Shown piece after piece: positions 24,158 to 32,800 of a stretch of 44,049 bases of DNA. A program made the translations under genes and the position numbers. Under the pieces are notes generated by a model. That model was given only the letters and a program-made list of their open reading frames with translations, was not told the DNA's origin and made no database searches. This DNA is from an uncultured Bacteroidales bacterium (GTDB lineage: Bacteria > Bacteroidota > Bacteroidia > Bacteroidales > UBA932), in assembly GCA_934726455.1 (NCBI GenBank), contig CAKVDS010000013.1:1-44049 (forward strand), written 5' to 3'. Positions within the stretch are counted from its first letter, which is position 1. Every line of letters begins with the position of its first letter.

Positions 24158-25174
24158 CTATTTTTCTTCCTTTTGATCCTTTTGGCTCCATTCCCAAGAA
24201 TAGAGCAACGATTCCACCTGCCGCAGATACTGCCGCTTGTCGTAGCGCGGAGCATAGACGAAAGCCTCGGCGACTATGATGTCTTTGCCGTCCGGGCTGT
24301 AGAATGAATGCGAAACGAACGGGCCTCCCATATAGTCCCCCTCCACTTCCCACATCCCGCGGGTCTGCACGATGTCGCGGCCGCGGAACTTCAGATACTC
24401 GATCATCGGCGTGAAGAAGACGCTCGTAGTCATATAGGTATTGTCAAACATCCCCGGGACATTCTCCTTGAGGATCTCGTTGCGGTGCCGGATAATATTC
24501 GCAGAGGAGAAAGGATGGTCTTTATCGGCAGGATAGCGATACACGAAAACATCCTGATACACATACTGCTTGTCGTCAGCTATCCAATAGAAGTCAGGAC
24601 TCGCCTTCTTGATCTTGTAGCCCATCGGGAAATGCGGAGAACCGCCGAACTCCGATGCGACGCTCTCGTATATGCCCTTCTCCTCATAAAGCATGGTGTT
24701 GCGGATCACCCTGTCACGCTCAGCCTGCTCAATGGCGCGCACAATCAGATTCCCTTTCTTCTGGAGCAGCTCCACAGCCCCGTCTGCATCATAAGCCGCC
24801 ACCTGTATCACGCACTGCGGCTGCGACCAGACATCCTTGCGGAAGAACACCCCGGCTGAATCTATCTGAGGGTCTATCTTGAACAGGAGCACATTGCGGT
24901 GAATCTTGAACATGTCGGAGTCAAAACCGGCCGGCGTCACATTGACAAGAGTGTAAAGCGGCTCGCGCTGAGCCAGATACGGACACTCGTCAGCAAGGAG
25001 TTCACGCGCGGCGTTGCCCACGGCACCTTCCCAGTCCGCCCTGTCAATCACGACAAGCACTTCCCCGGCCTTGCCGCTGACGCTCGGAAGCAGAGCCTTT
25101 GATCCACCCTTGCAGCCGCCCAGGCAAGAGACCAGAAGCGCAGCAAGAAGAAAAAAGTTCGAAAATCGTCTCAT
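24158..25174 (-). CDS. DUF4837 family lipoprotein
   Basis: From the ATG at 25174 the protein has 338 residues and a lipoprotein signal (MRRFSNFFLLAALLVSCLGGC) with a possible lipobox Cys near residue 18 or 21. The frame opens at a TTG (25183), which I do not favour. The region VSGKAGEVLVVIDRADWEG and the later FYWIADDKQYVYQDVFVYRY and RGMWEVEGDYMGGPFVSHSF are characteristic of DUF4837, a Bacteroidota envelope family without known function. It follows rseP by 12 nt and ends the M23 / dxr / rseP operon. Confidence 0.88.
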   Translation of the reverse strand: MRRFSNFFLLAALLVSCLGGCKGGSKALLPSVSGKAGEVLVVIDRADWEGAVGNAARELLADECPYLAQREPLYTLVNVTPAGFDSDMFKIHRNVLLFKIDPQIDSAGVFFRKDVWSQPQCVIQVAAYDADGAVELLQKKGNLIVRAIEQAERDRVIRNTMLYEEKGIYESVASEFGGSPHFPMGYKIKKASPDFYWIADDKQYVYQDVFVYRYPADKDHPFSSANIIRHRNEILKENVPGMFDNTYMTTSVFFTPMIEYLKFRGRDIVQTRGMWEVEGDYMGGPFVSHSFYSPDGKDIIVAEAFVYAPRYDKRQYLRQVESLLYSWEWSQKDQKEEK

Positions 25175-25186
25175 GATATTCAATAG

Positions 25187-26482
25187 TTAAAGTATTCTAG
25201 CCAAATCATTTCCAAATGCCAGGAACATAAGCGCAAAGAGCAGGACCATACCCACAAGCTGCGCAGCCACGAGAAATTTCTCTCCCGGCTTCCGGCCTGT
25301 GATCATCTCATATAAAGTAAAGAGCATGTGCCCGCCGTCAAGGGCCGGAATCGGGATGAGGTTCATCACCGCAAGCATTATCGACAGCAAGGCAAGGATA
25401 TTTATGAACTGATACCAGTCCCAGCTCGACGGGAAAACCTGCCCTATCGCGATAAAACTCCCGACGGACTTATATGCCCCTGTCGAAGGGCGCACGAGCA
25501 GTCCGAGATCCTTAACGTAACCGCCGATCGTGCTGCCGGTCAATCTGATGCCGGCCGGTATCGCACTCAGCAGGCTGTAGTGCTTCACCTTCACCGAAGG
25601 CATCTCCATATATACACCTATACGCCCCGAGGTATCCACACGCACCGGCAGCGAGAGCGTATCCCCTCCCCTGACAACGGTGGCCGAGATGAGACTGTCC
25701 CTCATCGAGGCGAGCACGGGACGGGAATCCTGCAGGTACTCGACGGGAGTGCCCCCGAAAGCTATGACCCTGTCACCATGCCTGAGCCCCGAAGCCCTGT
25801 TCGGCCCGGCAGCCACAGAATCCACCACAAACGGGACGGCAAGGTCAAACATCATCGGAGAATTGAGGACCTGCCCCGTCTTGGACTGGTCCATATATAT
25901 ATCAAGGGTATCAGTTCCCCGCAGAACCGTCACCTTGCCGACATCACGGCGCACCAGGTCAGCCTGCAGCATGGCGAAATTCTCCGGGGTGTAGTCATCG
26001 TATTTCAGAATCCTGTCCCCTGTACGGAAGCCCATCTCGTATGCCAAGTCATTCACATAGATGCGGCTGTCGCTGTTGGACACATAAGACTGCCCCCAAG
26101 CCGCCATTATGAATATATAGGCCAGTACAGCGAATATGAAATTGTTGAGCACTCCCCCGGCCATGACAATAAGCCTCTGCCAAGCCGGATGGGTACGGAA
26201 CTCCCACGGCTGCGGGTCCCGGCGCATCTGCTCAAGATCCATCGACTCGTCAACCATTCCGGAAATCTTGCAATAGCCTCCGAACGGCAGCCAGCCTATC
26301 CCGAACTCCGTATCCCCCCATTTCCAGCGGGCAATGGCCTTGCCGCCGACATCAAAGAAGAGGTAGAACTTCTCAACCCTGATGCCGAACAGTTTAGCCC
26401 ACGTAAAATGCCCCAGCTCATGGATGAGTATGAGCAGGGACAGGGCCAGTATGACCTGAAGCGTTTTAATTAATATAACCAT
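25187..26482 (-). CDS. rseP: Site-2 intramembrane metalloprotease RseP (M50)
   Basis: This 431-residue membrane protein carries the zinc motif HELGH in LLILIHELGHFTWAKLFGIR (about residues 17-36), a PDZ-like periplasmic region (GFRTGDRILKYDDYTPE and ASGLRHGDRVIAFGGTPVEY, apparently two PDZ domains) and the second active-site motif NLIPIPALDGGHM near the C-terminus. RseP performs regulated intramembrane proteolysis of anti-sigma factors and clears signal peptides. Its start lies inside the last 17 nt of dxr, and DUF4837 follows. The dxr-rseP pairing is widely conserved in bacteria. Confidence 0.96.
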   Translation of the reverse strand: MVILIKTLQVILALSLLILIHELGHFTWAKLFGIRVEKFYLFFDVGGKAIARWKWGDTEFGIGWLPFGGYCKISGMVDESMDLEQMRRDPQPWEFRTHPAWQRLIVMAGGVLNNFIFAVLAYIFIMAAWGQSYVSNSDSRIYVNDLAYEMGFRTGDRILKYDDYTPENFAMLQADLVRRDVGKVTVLRGTDTLDIYMDQSKTGQVLNSPMMFDLAVPFVVDSVAAGPNRASGLRHGDRVIAFGGTPVEYLQDSRPVLASMRDSLISATVVRGGDTLSLPVRVDTSGRIGVYMEMPSVKVKHYSLLSAIPAGIRLTGSTIGGYVKDLGLLVRPSTGAYKSVGSFIAIGQVFPSSWDWYQFINILALLSIMLAVMNLIPIPALDGGHMLFTLYEMITGRKPGEKFLVAAQLVGMVLLFALMFLAFGNDLARIL

Positions 26483-27617
26483 CAGCTATGGATGCTATCT
26501 CCTTGTTCGTCTGAAAAATATCATCAAGCGCCGGACTTTGGACAAAATCCAGGCCAGCCAGACAGCGCTCATTGATTTTGGCTATGTCGTAGAATCCGAT
26601 CATCCCCTTGAGATAGGCCGCAACCGCGACTTCATTGGCGGCATTGAGGGCGCATGGCGCATTGCCCCCGCGGCGGATGGCCTCATAAGCAAGCCCCAGG
26701 CACGGAAACCTCTTGATGTCCGGAGACTCGAATGTCAGACTGCCGAGAGAGGCAAAATCAAGTTTACGGTTACCCACAGTCAACCTTAACGGGAATCCGA
26801 GCGCGAAACCTATAGGCTCCCGCATGTCAGGACATCCGAGCTGGGCGATCACAGCCCCGTCCACAAATTCCACCATGGAGTGCACGAACGATTCCGGATG
26901 CACCACAACATTGATGCGCTGCGGAGAAACACCAAACAACCACTTGGCCTCGATCACCTCGAAGCCCTTGTTCATCATCGTGGCAGAGTCAATCGTAACC
27001 TTGGAACCCATGTTCCAGTTGGGATGCTTGAGGGCATCCGCAGCCGTAGCCGCAGCTATCCTTGCCCTGTCCCAAGTGCGGAACGGTCCGCCTGAAGCGG
27101 TCAGGTGTATCTTCTCCACCTCATTGCCCTGTGCGGCAAGCAGGCACTGGAATATCGCCGAATGCTCCGAATCCACCGGCAGGATCGCTCCGCCATGCCG
27201 CCGCATCGTGGCTGTAACCAGTTCCCCTGCGGCCACAAGTGTCTCCTTGTTGGCCAGAGCCACGATCTTCCCGGCCTCAAGTGCCGCCAGTGTCGGCCTC
27301 AACCCGCTGAATCCGACCATAGCCCCGACCACAATGTCAACAGACGGCATGCGCACGAGATCGCACAGGCTGTCGATTCCCGACCAGACCTTTATATCCT
27401 TGGGCTGCAAGGCATCCGCGACCTCGCGATACCTTGAATCATCGCAGATCACGACATTCGCTGCATTGAATTCAAGAGCCTGGCTGATAAGCAGGCCGGT
27501 GCTGCGCCGGGCCGAGATGAGCTCCACCTCGAAAAGGTCCGGATGCTGCCTTATGACATCAAGTGTCTGGGTACCGATGGAGCCGGTAGAGCCGAGAATC
27601 GCTATCTTTCTTTTCAA
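26466..27617 (-). CDS. dxr: 1-deoxy-D-xylulose 5-phosphate reductoisomerase
   Basis: Dxr converts DXP to MEP with NADPH in the non-mevalonate isoprenoid pathway. The NADPH site GSTGSIG lies at about residues 8-14, the metal/substrate residues are in VDSEHSAIFQCL, and the flexible-loop and substrate motifs are TASGGPFRTW and KHPNWNMGSKVTIDSATMMN. No ATG lies before KRKIAILGSTGSIG; the best start is TTG at 27617-27615, 11 nt after the upstream stop, giving 383 residues, the usual length. The longer frame from a GTG at 27677 overlaps the M23 gene and is rejected. The 3' end overlaps rseP by 17 nt. Confidence 0.96.
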   Translation of the reverse strand: MKRKIAILGSTGSIGTQTLDVIRQHPDLFEVELISARRSTGLLISQALEFNAANVVICDDSRYREVADALQPKDIKVWSGIDSLCDLVRMPSVDIVVGAMVGFSGLRPTLAALEAGKIVALANKETLVAAGELVTATMRRHGGAILPVDSEHSAIFQCLLAAQGNEVEKIHLTASGGPFRTWDRARIAAATAADALKHPNWNMGSKVTIDSATMMNKGFEVIEAKWLFGVSPQRINVVVHPESFVHSMVEFVDGAVIAQLGCPDMREPIGFALGFPLRLTVGNRKLDFASLGSLTFESPDIKRFPCLGLAYEAIRRGGNAPCALNAANEVAVAAYLKGMIGFYDIAKINERCLAGLDFVQSPALDDIFQTNKEIASIADGYIN

Positions 27618-27628
27618 AACAATGTCTT

Positions 27629-28486
27629 TTAGAAACTTATGAATTGTGTAGGATTGAGAGGGTGGCCATTGTGCCACAACTCGAAATGCAGGTGTCCCTT
27701 GCCTGTGCCGGCATCCTCCCCGCCGGAAAGGGCGATAGGAGTACCGGATTTCACATCATCCCCGGGACGGCGGAGAGCCTTGAGATTGTTGCCGTACATG
27801 CTGATGAGATTGTCTTTGTGCTGCACCATCACAACATACCCGAGTTCATCGTTCCAGCCGCTGTATATCACTACCCCGTCAAGCACTGCTCCGACAATAG
27901 TTCCCGAAGGGGTGACGATATCCACCCCGGGATGGGTCACGCTGTCAAATCCCTCGGAGACGACGCCCTTCACCGGCGTGAAGAAATGCAACCCCTCTAC
28001 AGGCAAGCTCTTGGCGGACGGCCCGCCTGCACTCACCCCGAACTTTTCCTCCTTCTGGACTGTCTCACGCAACACGGAATCCCGCTTCGCAAGTTCCTCC
28101 GCCGACTTGTCGGAGAGGTACCTCAAGGAATTCCCGCCGATGAGGCTGTCAAGGCTGAGCGTGCTCTCGCCGGACAGCACGCGGGAGAGGTTCTCCGAAT
28201 ACAGATGCCAGCGCGTCACCGCACTCTGGAGAGAGTCTATCTTGATGGCGTTGGCAAGAGCCGTGCGCTTGAAGTTGGCGTCAGGATACCCCGGGATGGT
28301 CAGTCTGAGCGGAGTAAAGGCTATAATGCAGTATATCAGCAAGATGATCACCACCACCGCAGTCACCGCAAAATACACGAAGCGCAGCTTGGTAAACAGC
28401 ACGGTGCGTATGCTCCTATGAGTGTCGTTATCCACAAGCTGAAGCCTGTAGATCTTATGTCTGCCGTCCGGATTTTGTCGTCCCAT
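27629..28486 (-). CDS. M23-family (LytM) metallopeptidase, membrane-anchored
   Basis: This 285-residue protein has a cytoplasmic N-terminus, one transmembrane helix (about 32-55, FVYFAVTAVVVIILLIYCII), a periplasmic coiled region and a C-terminal LytM domain (about 170-283). Zinc-binding residues are visible in THPGVDIVTPSG (His and Asp) and GHLHFELWHNG (HxH), so the domain looks catalytically competent. Such enzymes cleave peptidoglycan cross-bridges or activate amidases. It is the first gene of the minus-strand operon with dxr, rseP and DUF4837, and is divergent from ruvX with only 23 bp between the start codons. Confidence 0.92.
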   Translation of the reverse strand: MGRQNPDGRHKIYRLQLVDNDTHRSIRTVLFTKLRFVYFAVTAVVVIILLIYCIIAFTPLRLTIPGYPDANFKRTALANAIKIDSLQSAVTRWHLYSENLSRVLSGESTLSLDSLIGGNSLRYLSDKSAEELAKRDSVLRETVQKEEKFGVSAGGPSAKSLPVEGLHFFTPVKGVVSEGFDSVTHPGVDIVTPSGTIVGAVLDGVVIYSGWNDELGYVVMVQHKDNLISMYGNNLKALRRPGDDVKSGTPIALSGGEDAGTGKGHLHFELWHNGHPLNPTQFISF

Positions 28487-28504
28487 ACTTTTTAACTAAT
28501 TTCG
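28474..28504 (+). promoter_or_regulatory. Candidate ruvX promoter giving a nearly leaderless mRNA
   Basis: TTTG (28474-28477), 19 nt and TAATTTCG (28497-28504) match the Bacteroidota consensus with one mismatch. The start site would fall at about 28509, immediately before the ruvX ATG at 28510. The -33 box lies inside the divergent M23 gene. Confidence 0.45.
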
Positions 28505-28509
28505 CGGTG

Positions 28510-28932
28510 ATGAAAAGGTCAATCGGGATAGACTACGGCAAAGCCAGAGTGGGAGTCGCTGTCAGCGATCCGCTCGGAATCTTCGCATCTCCTTCTGAGA
28601 CCGTTCCTTCTGCAAAGATAATAGAATATCTCCAAAATTACTCCCGTTCCGAGAGCATCGGAGTCTTCGTGGTCGGATATCCGCTCAACCTCAACGGTGC
28701 GCCCGCCCAGTGCGCTCCGGATGTGGACAAGTTCCTCGGACAGCTCCAGAAAGCATTTCCGGACATCCCGATAGCCCTGGAGGACGAGAGATTCACCACG
28801 GTGCTCGCTCACAGGGCGATGATCGACGGGGGCATGAAGAAAAGCGACAGGAGGGACAAGAGCTCGGTGGACAAGATCAGCGCGGCAATAATTTTGCAGA
28901 GCTACCTCGACAAGCAAAAAAATCAACAATGA
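28510..28932 (+). CDS. ruvX: Holliday junction resolvase-like RuvX (YqgF)
   Basis: This 140-residue protein begins with the RNase H-fold strand SIGIDYGKARVGVAVSDPLG, containing the first catalytic Asp. It continues with VVGYPLNLNGAPAQCAPDV and the conserved EDERFTTVLAHRAMIDGGM and DKISAAIILQSYLD, with the remaining acidic residues. RuvX/YqgF acts in recombination intermediates or, as shown in E. coli, in 16S rRNA 5' processing. I take the ATG at 28510; a GTG directly before it adds one residue. It overlaps def by 4 nt (ATGA) and opens a four-gene operon. Confidence 0.95.
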   Translation: MKRSIGIDYGKARVGVAVSDPLGIFASPSETVPSAKIIEYLQNYSRSESIGVFVVGYPLNLNGAPAQCAPDVDKFLGQLQKAFPDIPIALEDERFTTVLAHRAMIDGGMKKSDRRDKSSVDKISAAIILQSYLDKQKNQQ

Positions 28933-29483
28933 TAAAGCCAATATATCTCTACGGTTCCGGGGTGCTTCGTGAAGTGGCCGCCCCCGCAGACCTCAACGAC
29001 AAAGAAGGCATCTCCACCCTCGTTACAGACCTTTGGGAGACCCTCGCGGCCTCGGAAGGCTGCGGACTGGCCGCTCCCCAGATCGGGGACAGCAGGAGAG
29101 TCGCAGTCGTGGACGGCGACATCATGTCGGATGTCTACCCATACCTCAAAGGATTCAAGCGCACGTTCATCAACCCGGTGATACTCTCCGAAAGCGGGTC
29201 CGAGTGCGAATACAACGAAGGGTGTCTGAGCGTGCCGGGAATCTACGCCGACGTACGCCGTCCGGAAACCATTGAAGTCGAATACTATGACGAAAATCTC
29301 GAGAAGAAAGTAGAGAGTTTCGACAAGTTCGCCGCAAGGATGATCCAGCACGAGTTCTCGCACCTCGACGGGGTGCTGTTCACGGATCTGGTGGCGCCTG
29401 TGCGCAGGAAAATGATATCACGCAAACTGCAGAACATCGCCCACGGCAAAGTGGGCACCTCATACAAATCAAAAATCAAATAA
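28929..29483 (+). CDS. def: Peptide deformylase
   Basis: This 184-residue enzyme removes the N-formyl group from nascent proteins. All three PDF motifs are present: GCGLAAPQIG (motif 1), EGCLSVPG (motif 2, with the metal Cys) and QHEFSHLDG (motif 3, HExxH type). The ATG at 28929 overlaps the ruvX stop (ATGA), indicating translational coupling. The open frame reaches back to 28710, but that part is a shadow of ruvX. The following phosphomannomutase gene starts 1 nt after the stop. Confidence 0.97.
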   Translation: MIKPIYLYGSGVLREVAAPADLNDKEGISTLVTDLWETLAASEGCGLAAPQIGDSRRVAVVDGDIMSDVYPYLKGFKRTFINPVILSESGSECEYNEGCLSVPGIYADVRRPETIEVEYYDENLEKKVESFDKFAARMIQHEFSHLDGVLFTDLVAPVRRKMISRKLQNIAHGKVGTSYKSKIK

Positions 29484-29484
29484 T

Positions 29485-30849
29485 ATGGGAGCATTTCACG
29501 CATACGACATAAGAGGAATCTATGGCAAGGACTTCGACAGGACCACAGCCTACAAGGTGGGGTACTTCCTGCCGGAACTGCTCAAGGCAGACAAGGTGCT
29601 GGTGGGACGCGACTGCCGCGTCTCATCCCCGGAGATCCACGACGCGCTCACAGAGGGAATCCTCGACGCCGGGGCCGACGTGTACGACATCGGACTGAGC
29701 AGCACGCCGATGGTGTATTTCGGCACGGCCAACTATGGTTTCAAGGCTTCAGTCCAGATAACTGCAAGCCACAACCCGGCCGAATACAACGGAATGAAAG
29801 TAAGCCGGGAGAACGCCCTCCCGGTGGGCCTTGACAGCGGTCTTGGACAGATCAAGGAATGGATAGACTCCTCAAGGCCGACTCCTGCGGCGGCAAAGCG
29901 CGGCACCGTGCACGAAATGGACATCCATGATGACTATATCAACTTCATGAAGAAGTTCAAGGGTGACTACAGCAATCTCAAACTCGCCTTCGACCTGTCC
30001 AACGGGATGGCCAACCTCTTTGCCAAAGAGATCTACGGCGACGGCCCTGAATACATATTCGACACCATAGACGGCCGCTTCCCGAACCATGAGCCGAATC
30101 CGCTCGTGGCGAAGAACGTGGAGCCGCTCAAGCAGCTTGTACGCCGCAGCGGTGCAGATGTGGGCATCATATATGACGGTGACGCGGACAGGGTCATGTT
30201 CGTGGACGACAAGGCCAGATTCGTGGCCCCGGACCTGATAATAGCCCTCATGGCCCTGTATTTCTGCGACGAGCGCGGCTTCAAGAACCCGCGTGTCCTG
30301 CAGGAGATACGCAGTTCCAAGGCTGTCGGCGAATTTCTGGAGAAATACGGCGCCGACCTGCACACATGGAAGGTGGGACGTGCATTCGCCGCACCGAAAC
30401 TGCGCGAGATTGACGGTCTCTGGGGCGGAGAACTCGCCGGACACTACTACTTCAAGGATTTCTTCTACTCCGACAGCGGCCTGCTCTCTTCGATGATCGT
30501 ACTGCGCATAGTGTCTGCCCTCAAAAAGAAGGGCATCAGACTCAGCGAGCAGATGGACTCCATGACCAAGTATTTCAACTCCGGGGAGATCAACTTCAAA
30601 CTCGAAGACAAGGCCGGAGCCATGAAAGCCGTATGTGAGCATTTCACCGCACAGGAGAAGCCCCTCAAAGTGATGGATTTCGATGGCTATCGGCTTGAAT
30701 ATGAGGACTGGTGGTTCAACATACGCCCTTCCAACACGGAGCCGTACCTGCGTTTCATCTGCGAAGCCCGCACGGAGGAGATGCTCCGGAGCAGGATCGA
30801 TGAGACGGTCAGCCTGCTTGAAAAAGAATTCGGAGCTGTAAGGTCGTAA
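29485..30849 (+). CDS. Phosphomannomutase / phosphoglucomutase
   Basis: This 454-residue alpha-D-phosphohexomutase has the four family motifs: the catalytic phosphoserine loop ITASHNPAEYNGMK (about residues 93-106), the metal loop YDGDADRVMF (about 230-239), the sugar-specificity loop GGELAGHYYFKD (about 313-324) and the phosphate-binding loop RPSNTEPYLRF (about 416-426). The sequence is closest in style to AlgC/ManB-type enzymes. It interconverts hexose 1- and 6-phosphates for nucleotide-sugar synthesis (GDP-mannose or UDP-glucose). Sugar preference cannot be fixed from sequence. It lies 1 nt after def and overlaps the M23-LysM gene by 1 nt. Confidence 0.93.
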   Translation: MGAFHAYDIRGIYGKDFDRTTAYKVGYFLPELLKADKVLVGRDCRVSSPEIHDALTEGILDAGADVYDIGLSSTPMVYFGTANYGFKASVQITASHNPAEYNGMKVSRENALPVGLDSGLGQIKEWIDSSRPTPAAAKRGTVHEMDIHDDYINFMKKFKGDYSNLKLAFDLSNGMANLFAKEIYGDGPEYIFDTIDGRFPNHEPNPLVAKNVEPLKQLVRRSGADVGIIYDGDADRVMFVDDKARFVAPDLIIALMALYFCDERGFKNPRVLQEIRSSKAVGEFLEKYGADLHTWKVGRAFAAPKLREIDGLWGGELAGHYYFKDFFYSDSGLLSSMIVLRIVSALKKKGIRLSEQMDSMTKYFNSGEINFKLEDKAGAMKAVCEHFTAQEKPLKVMDFDGYRLEYEDWWFNIRPSNTEPYLRFICEARTEEMLRSRIDETVSLLEKEFGAVRS

Positions 30850-31922
30850 TGAAAATACAGCTCTCTCTAATCGCCCTCATACTGCCCTCTTTACTATATG
30901 CCCAGCAGACAGGCTCTGCCGGGCGGGCAGCACTTTCAAGCCCGCAAACGGGCATAAAGCATCAGGTGGAACCGCCGGCCGTGTCGATGATTCCGGAGGA
31001 CTACATCACAGAACCGGGTTCGTTCAAAAAGGGCAACGGAGCCCCGGTAGACACCCTCGACATCGGTGACGGATACCTGCAAATCATCCTCAACGATGAC
31101 TACACATGGAGGTATGTCAAGAACCACAAGAAGATAGCCCAGTCGGACATCTTCCTTGACTCCTGGACGGAAAACACCATCAACCCGTATGTAGGTGTCA
31201 ATCTTTCCGATCTCCCCTACCGCAGCACCATCTGTCTCGTGGACTCGGTGAGCAACTTCGTATGCCCCCGGACAGGTCAGGTATATTCCAAGTTCGGCTA
31301 CAGGCGCAGACGCCGCCATCAAGGGGTGGACTTGCCTCTGCCTACAGGCACTCCCGTAAGCGTCGCATTCGACGGCAGGGTGCGCTACTCAAGTTATGTC
31401 AGAGGCTATGGCAACCTCGTGATAGTGAGACACGAAAACGGGCTTGAGACATTCTACGGGCACTTGTCCAAGCGCCTTGCAGAGCCAGGACAGTGGGTCC
31501 GGGCCGGCGAGGTCATAGGGCTCGGAGGCTCCACAGGGCGCTCTTCAGGGCCGCACCTCCATTTCGAGACCCGCTACAAGGGCTATGCTTTCGACCCGCA
31601 ATGGATAGTGGATTTCGAAAAAGGTGAACTGCGCAAGAACGTGTTCGTACTGCGCAGGAGCTATCTCGACCCGTCATCCCGCTATGTACCTGAATCCATC
31701 GATGAGGAAGAAGAAATCTACTCTGCCGATGAGAAGATCATAGAGGAGGAGAAGCGCATCGCTGCGGAAAAGGCCGCCGAGAAATGGCACACCGTCCGCT
31801 CCGGAGAGACGATCTCGGGCATCGCCCACAAATATGGCAAAAGCCAGTCCGCCATCAAGAAGCTCAACCCGGGACTGAACATCGACAAGATCCGCCCGGG
31901 ACAGAAGATCAGGGTAAACTGA
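30849..31922 (+). CDS. Secreted M23 metallopeptidase with C-terminal LysM domain
   Basis: This 357-residue protein has a signal peptide (MKIQLSLIALILPSLLYAQ), an uncharacterised N-terminal region, an M23/LytM domain (about 145-255) with zinc ligands in RHQGVDLPLPTG (His and Asp) and GPHLHFETRYKG (HxH), a charged Glu/Lys-rich linker (about 275-310) and a LysM domain (WHTVRSGETISGIAHKYGKS to IRPGQKIRVN). It probably binds and hydrolyses peptidoglycan, in the style of NlpD/EnvC-like activators but with the zinc site intact. It ends the ruvX-def-pgm operon (TAATG overlap). Confidence 0.93.
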   Translation: MKIQLSLIALILPSLLYAQQTGSAGRAALSSPQTGIKHQVEPPAVSMIPEDYITEPGSFKKGNGAPVDTLDIGDGYLQIILNDDYTWRYVKNHKKIAQSDIFLDSWTENTINPYVGVNLSDLPYRSTICLVDSVSNFVCPRTGQVYSKFGYRRRRRHQGVDLPLPTGTPVSVAFDGRVRYSSYVRGYGNLVIVRHENGLETFYGHLSKRLAEPGQWVRAGEVIGLGGSTGRSSGPHLHFETRYKGYAFDPQWIVDFEKGELRKNVFVLRRSYLDPSSRYVPESIDEEEEIYSADEKIIEEEKRIAAEKAAEKWHTVRSGETISGIAHKYGKSQSAIKKLNPGLNIDKIRPGQKIRVN

Positions 31923-31953
31923 CAAACAGATACAGGGCAACTGTACGCGGATT

Positions 31954-32032
31954 CCGTACAAAAAAGGGGCCTCTCCTGTACGGAAGCCGCTTGTAGGCAC
32001 GTCCGGTACAGAAAACTACCCCTTTTCTGTAC
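31954..32032. repeat. GTACAGAAAA hairpin repeats, copies 2 and 3
   Basis: At 32006-32032 GTACAGAAAA and TTTTCTGTAC flank CTACCCC, nearly identical to the unit at 15661-15687. At 31954-31983 CCGTACA and TGTACGG flank a diverged inner part in the opposite orientation. The pair lies just downstream of the M23-LysM gene. Confidence 0.7.
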
Positions 32033-32051
32033 GCGGCGCTAATTACGGCGC

Positions 32052-32109
32052 CGGGACGGAGGTGGCAGGGGCTCAACACCGAGAAAACGCCCCTGCCACC
32101 TCTGTCCCG
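32052..32109. other. Long hairpin (21-bp stem) abutting five-box element copy C
   Basis: GGACGGAGGTGGCAGGGGC (32054-32072) pairs with GCCCCTGCCACCTCTGTCC (32089-32107) with a single G-T wobble; two more flanking pairs give 21 bp around a 16-nt loop. It lies between two convergent genes and could stop transcription, though no T-run follows. Its outer base pair touches box 5 of the element. Confidence 0.7.
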
Positions 32110-32230
32110 TGCGCACGAAGTCAATCCCGTGCGCGGGAAGGGCTTTTCTGCGCACGGGAATGGCGGAAAAACTTTTGCGGTGCGCACGAAGGGGCCTGGT
32201 GCGCACCGAACCGGTCTCGTGCGCACGGCG
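32105..32230 (-). repeat. Five-box GTGCGCAC intergenic element, copy C (inverted)
   Basis: Read on the minus strand, boxes begin at plus-strand positions 32219, 32199, 32180, 32148 (one mismatch) and 32109, so spacing is 20, 19, 32 and 39 bp. The box-4 tail, AGAAAAGCCCTTCCCGCGCA on the minus strand, is diverged but alignable. The order of all parts is reversed relative to copies A, B and D. Confidence 0.82.
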
Positions 32231-32260
32231 ATGTTCCACGCCGGGCACATTGTTCCACGG

Positions 32261-32743
32261 AGAGGACTGCAGGGCAGGCGGCGGTGCCAGGTGGGAGCGG
32301 AAACGCAGGAAACGGCTCACACCTGGACGGGGCGCAGGCCGCAGAGGGGACTGCAGGGCAGGCGGCGGTGCCAGGTCGGAGCGGAAACGCAGGAAACGGC
32401 TCACACCTGGACGGAGCATGAGCCCTGGACAGGGACGCAGGGCAGGCGGCGGTGCCAGGTGGGAGCGGAAATGCCGGAAAAGGCTCACACCTGGACGGGG
32501 CATGAACCCTGGACAGGGGCGCAGGGCAGGCGGCGGCACCAGGTCGGAGCGGAAACGCAGGAAACGGCTCACACCTGGACGGAGCATGAGCCCTGGACAG
32601 GGACGCAGGGCTGGCGGCGGCGCCAGGTGGGAGCGGAAACGCAGGAAACGGCTCACACCTGGACGGGGCATGAGCCCTGGACAGGGACGCAGGGCAGGAG
32701 GCGGCGCCAGGTGGGAGCGGAAACGCAGGAAACGGCTCACACA
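32261..32743. repeat. 84-bp minisatellite, about 5.7 copies
   Basis: The marker GGCTCAC recurs at 32314, 32398, 32482, 32566, 32650 and 32734, an exact 84-bp period with few substitutions. Each unit contains CCAGGTG...CACCTGG inverted arms (CCAGGTGGGAGC and GCTCACACCTGG), so it can fold. Because 84 is a multiple of 3 and the unit lacks stops in several frames, long open frames exist on both strands. Neither has a signal peptide, start context or family resemblance, so I treat the array as non-coding. Confidence 0.85.
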
Positions 32744-32745
32744 TA

Positions 32746-32777
32746 GAAAGGGCGGGGCTGTGAAGCCTCGCCCTTTC
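32746..32777 (-). terminator. Hairpin downstream of the endonuclease region
   Basis: AAAGGGCGGGGC (32747-32758) pairs with GCCTCGCCCTTT (32765-32776), a 12-bp stem with one G-T wobble extended by one outer pair. It lies 23 nt beyond the endonuclease stop. No T-run follows on either strand, so termination is likely but not certain. Confidence 0.55.
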
Positions 32778-32800
32778 GGACAGAATGAATTATTGAGAGC

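Noticed and set aside
28710..28928. Extended start of peptide deformylase
   Set aside because: The extension is a shadow of ruvX; the deformylase begins at the ATGA overlap at 28929.
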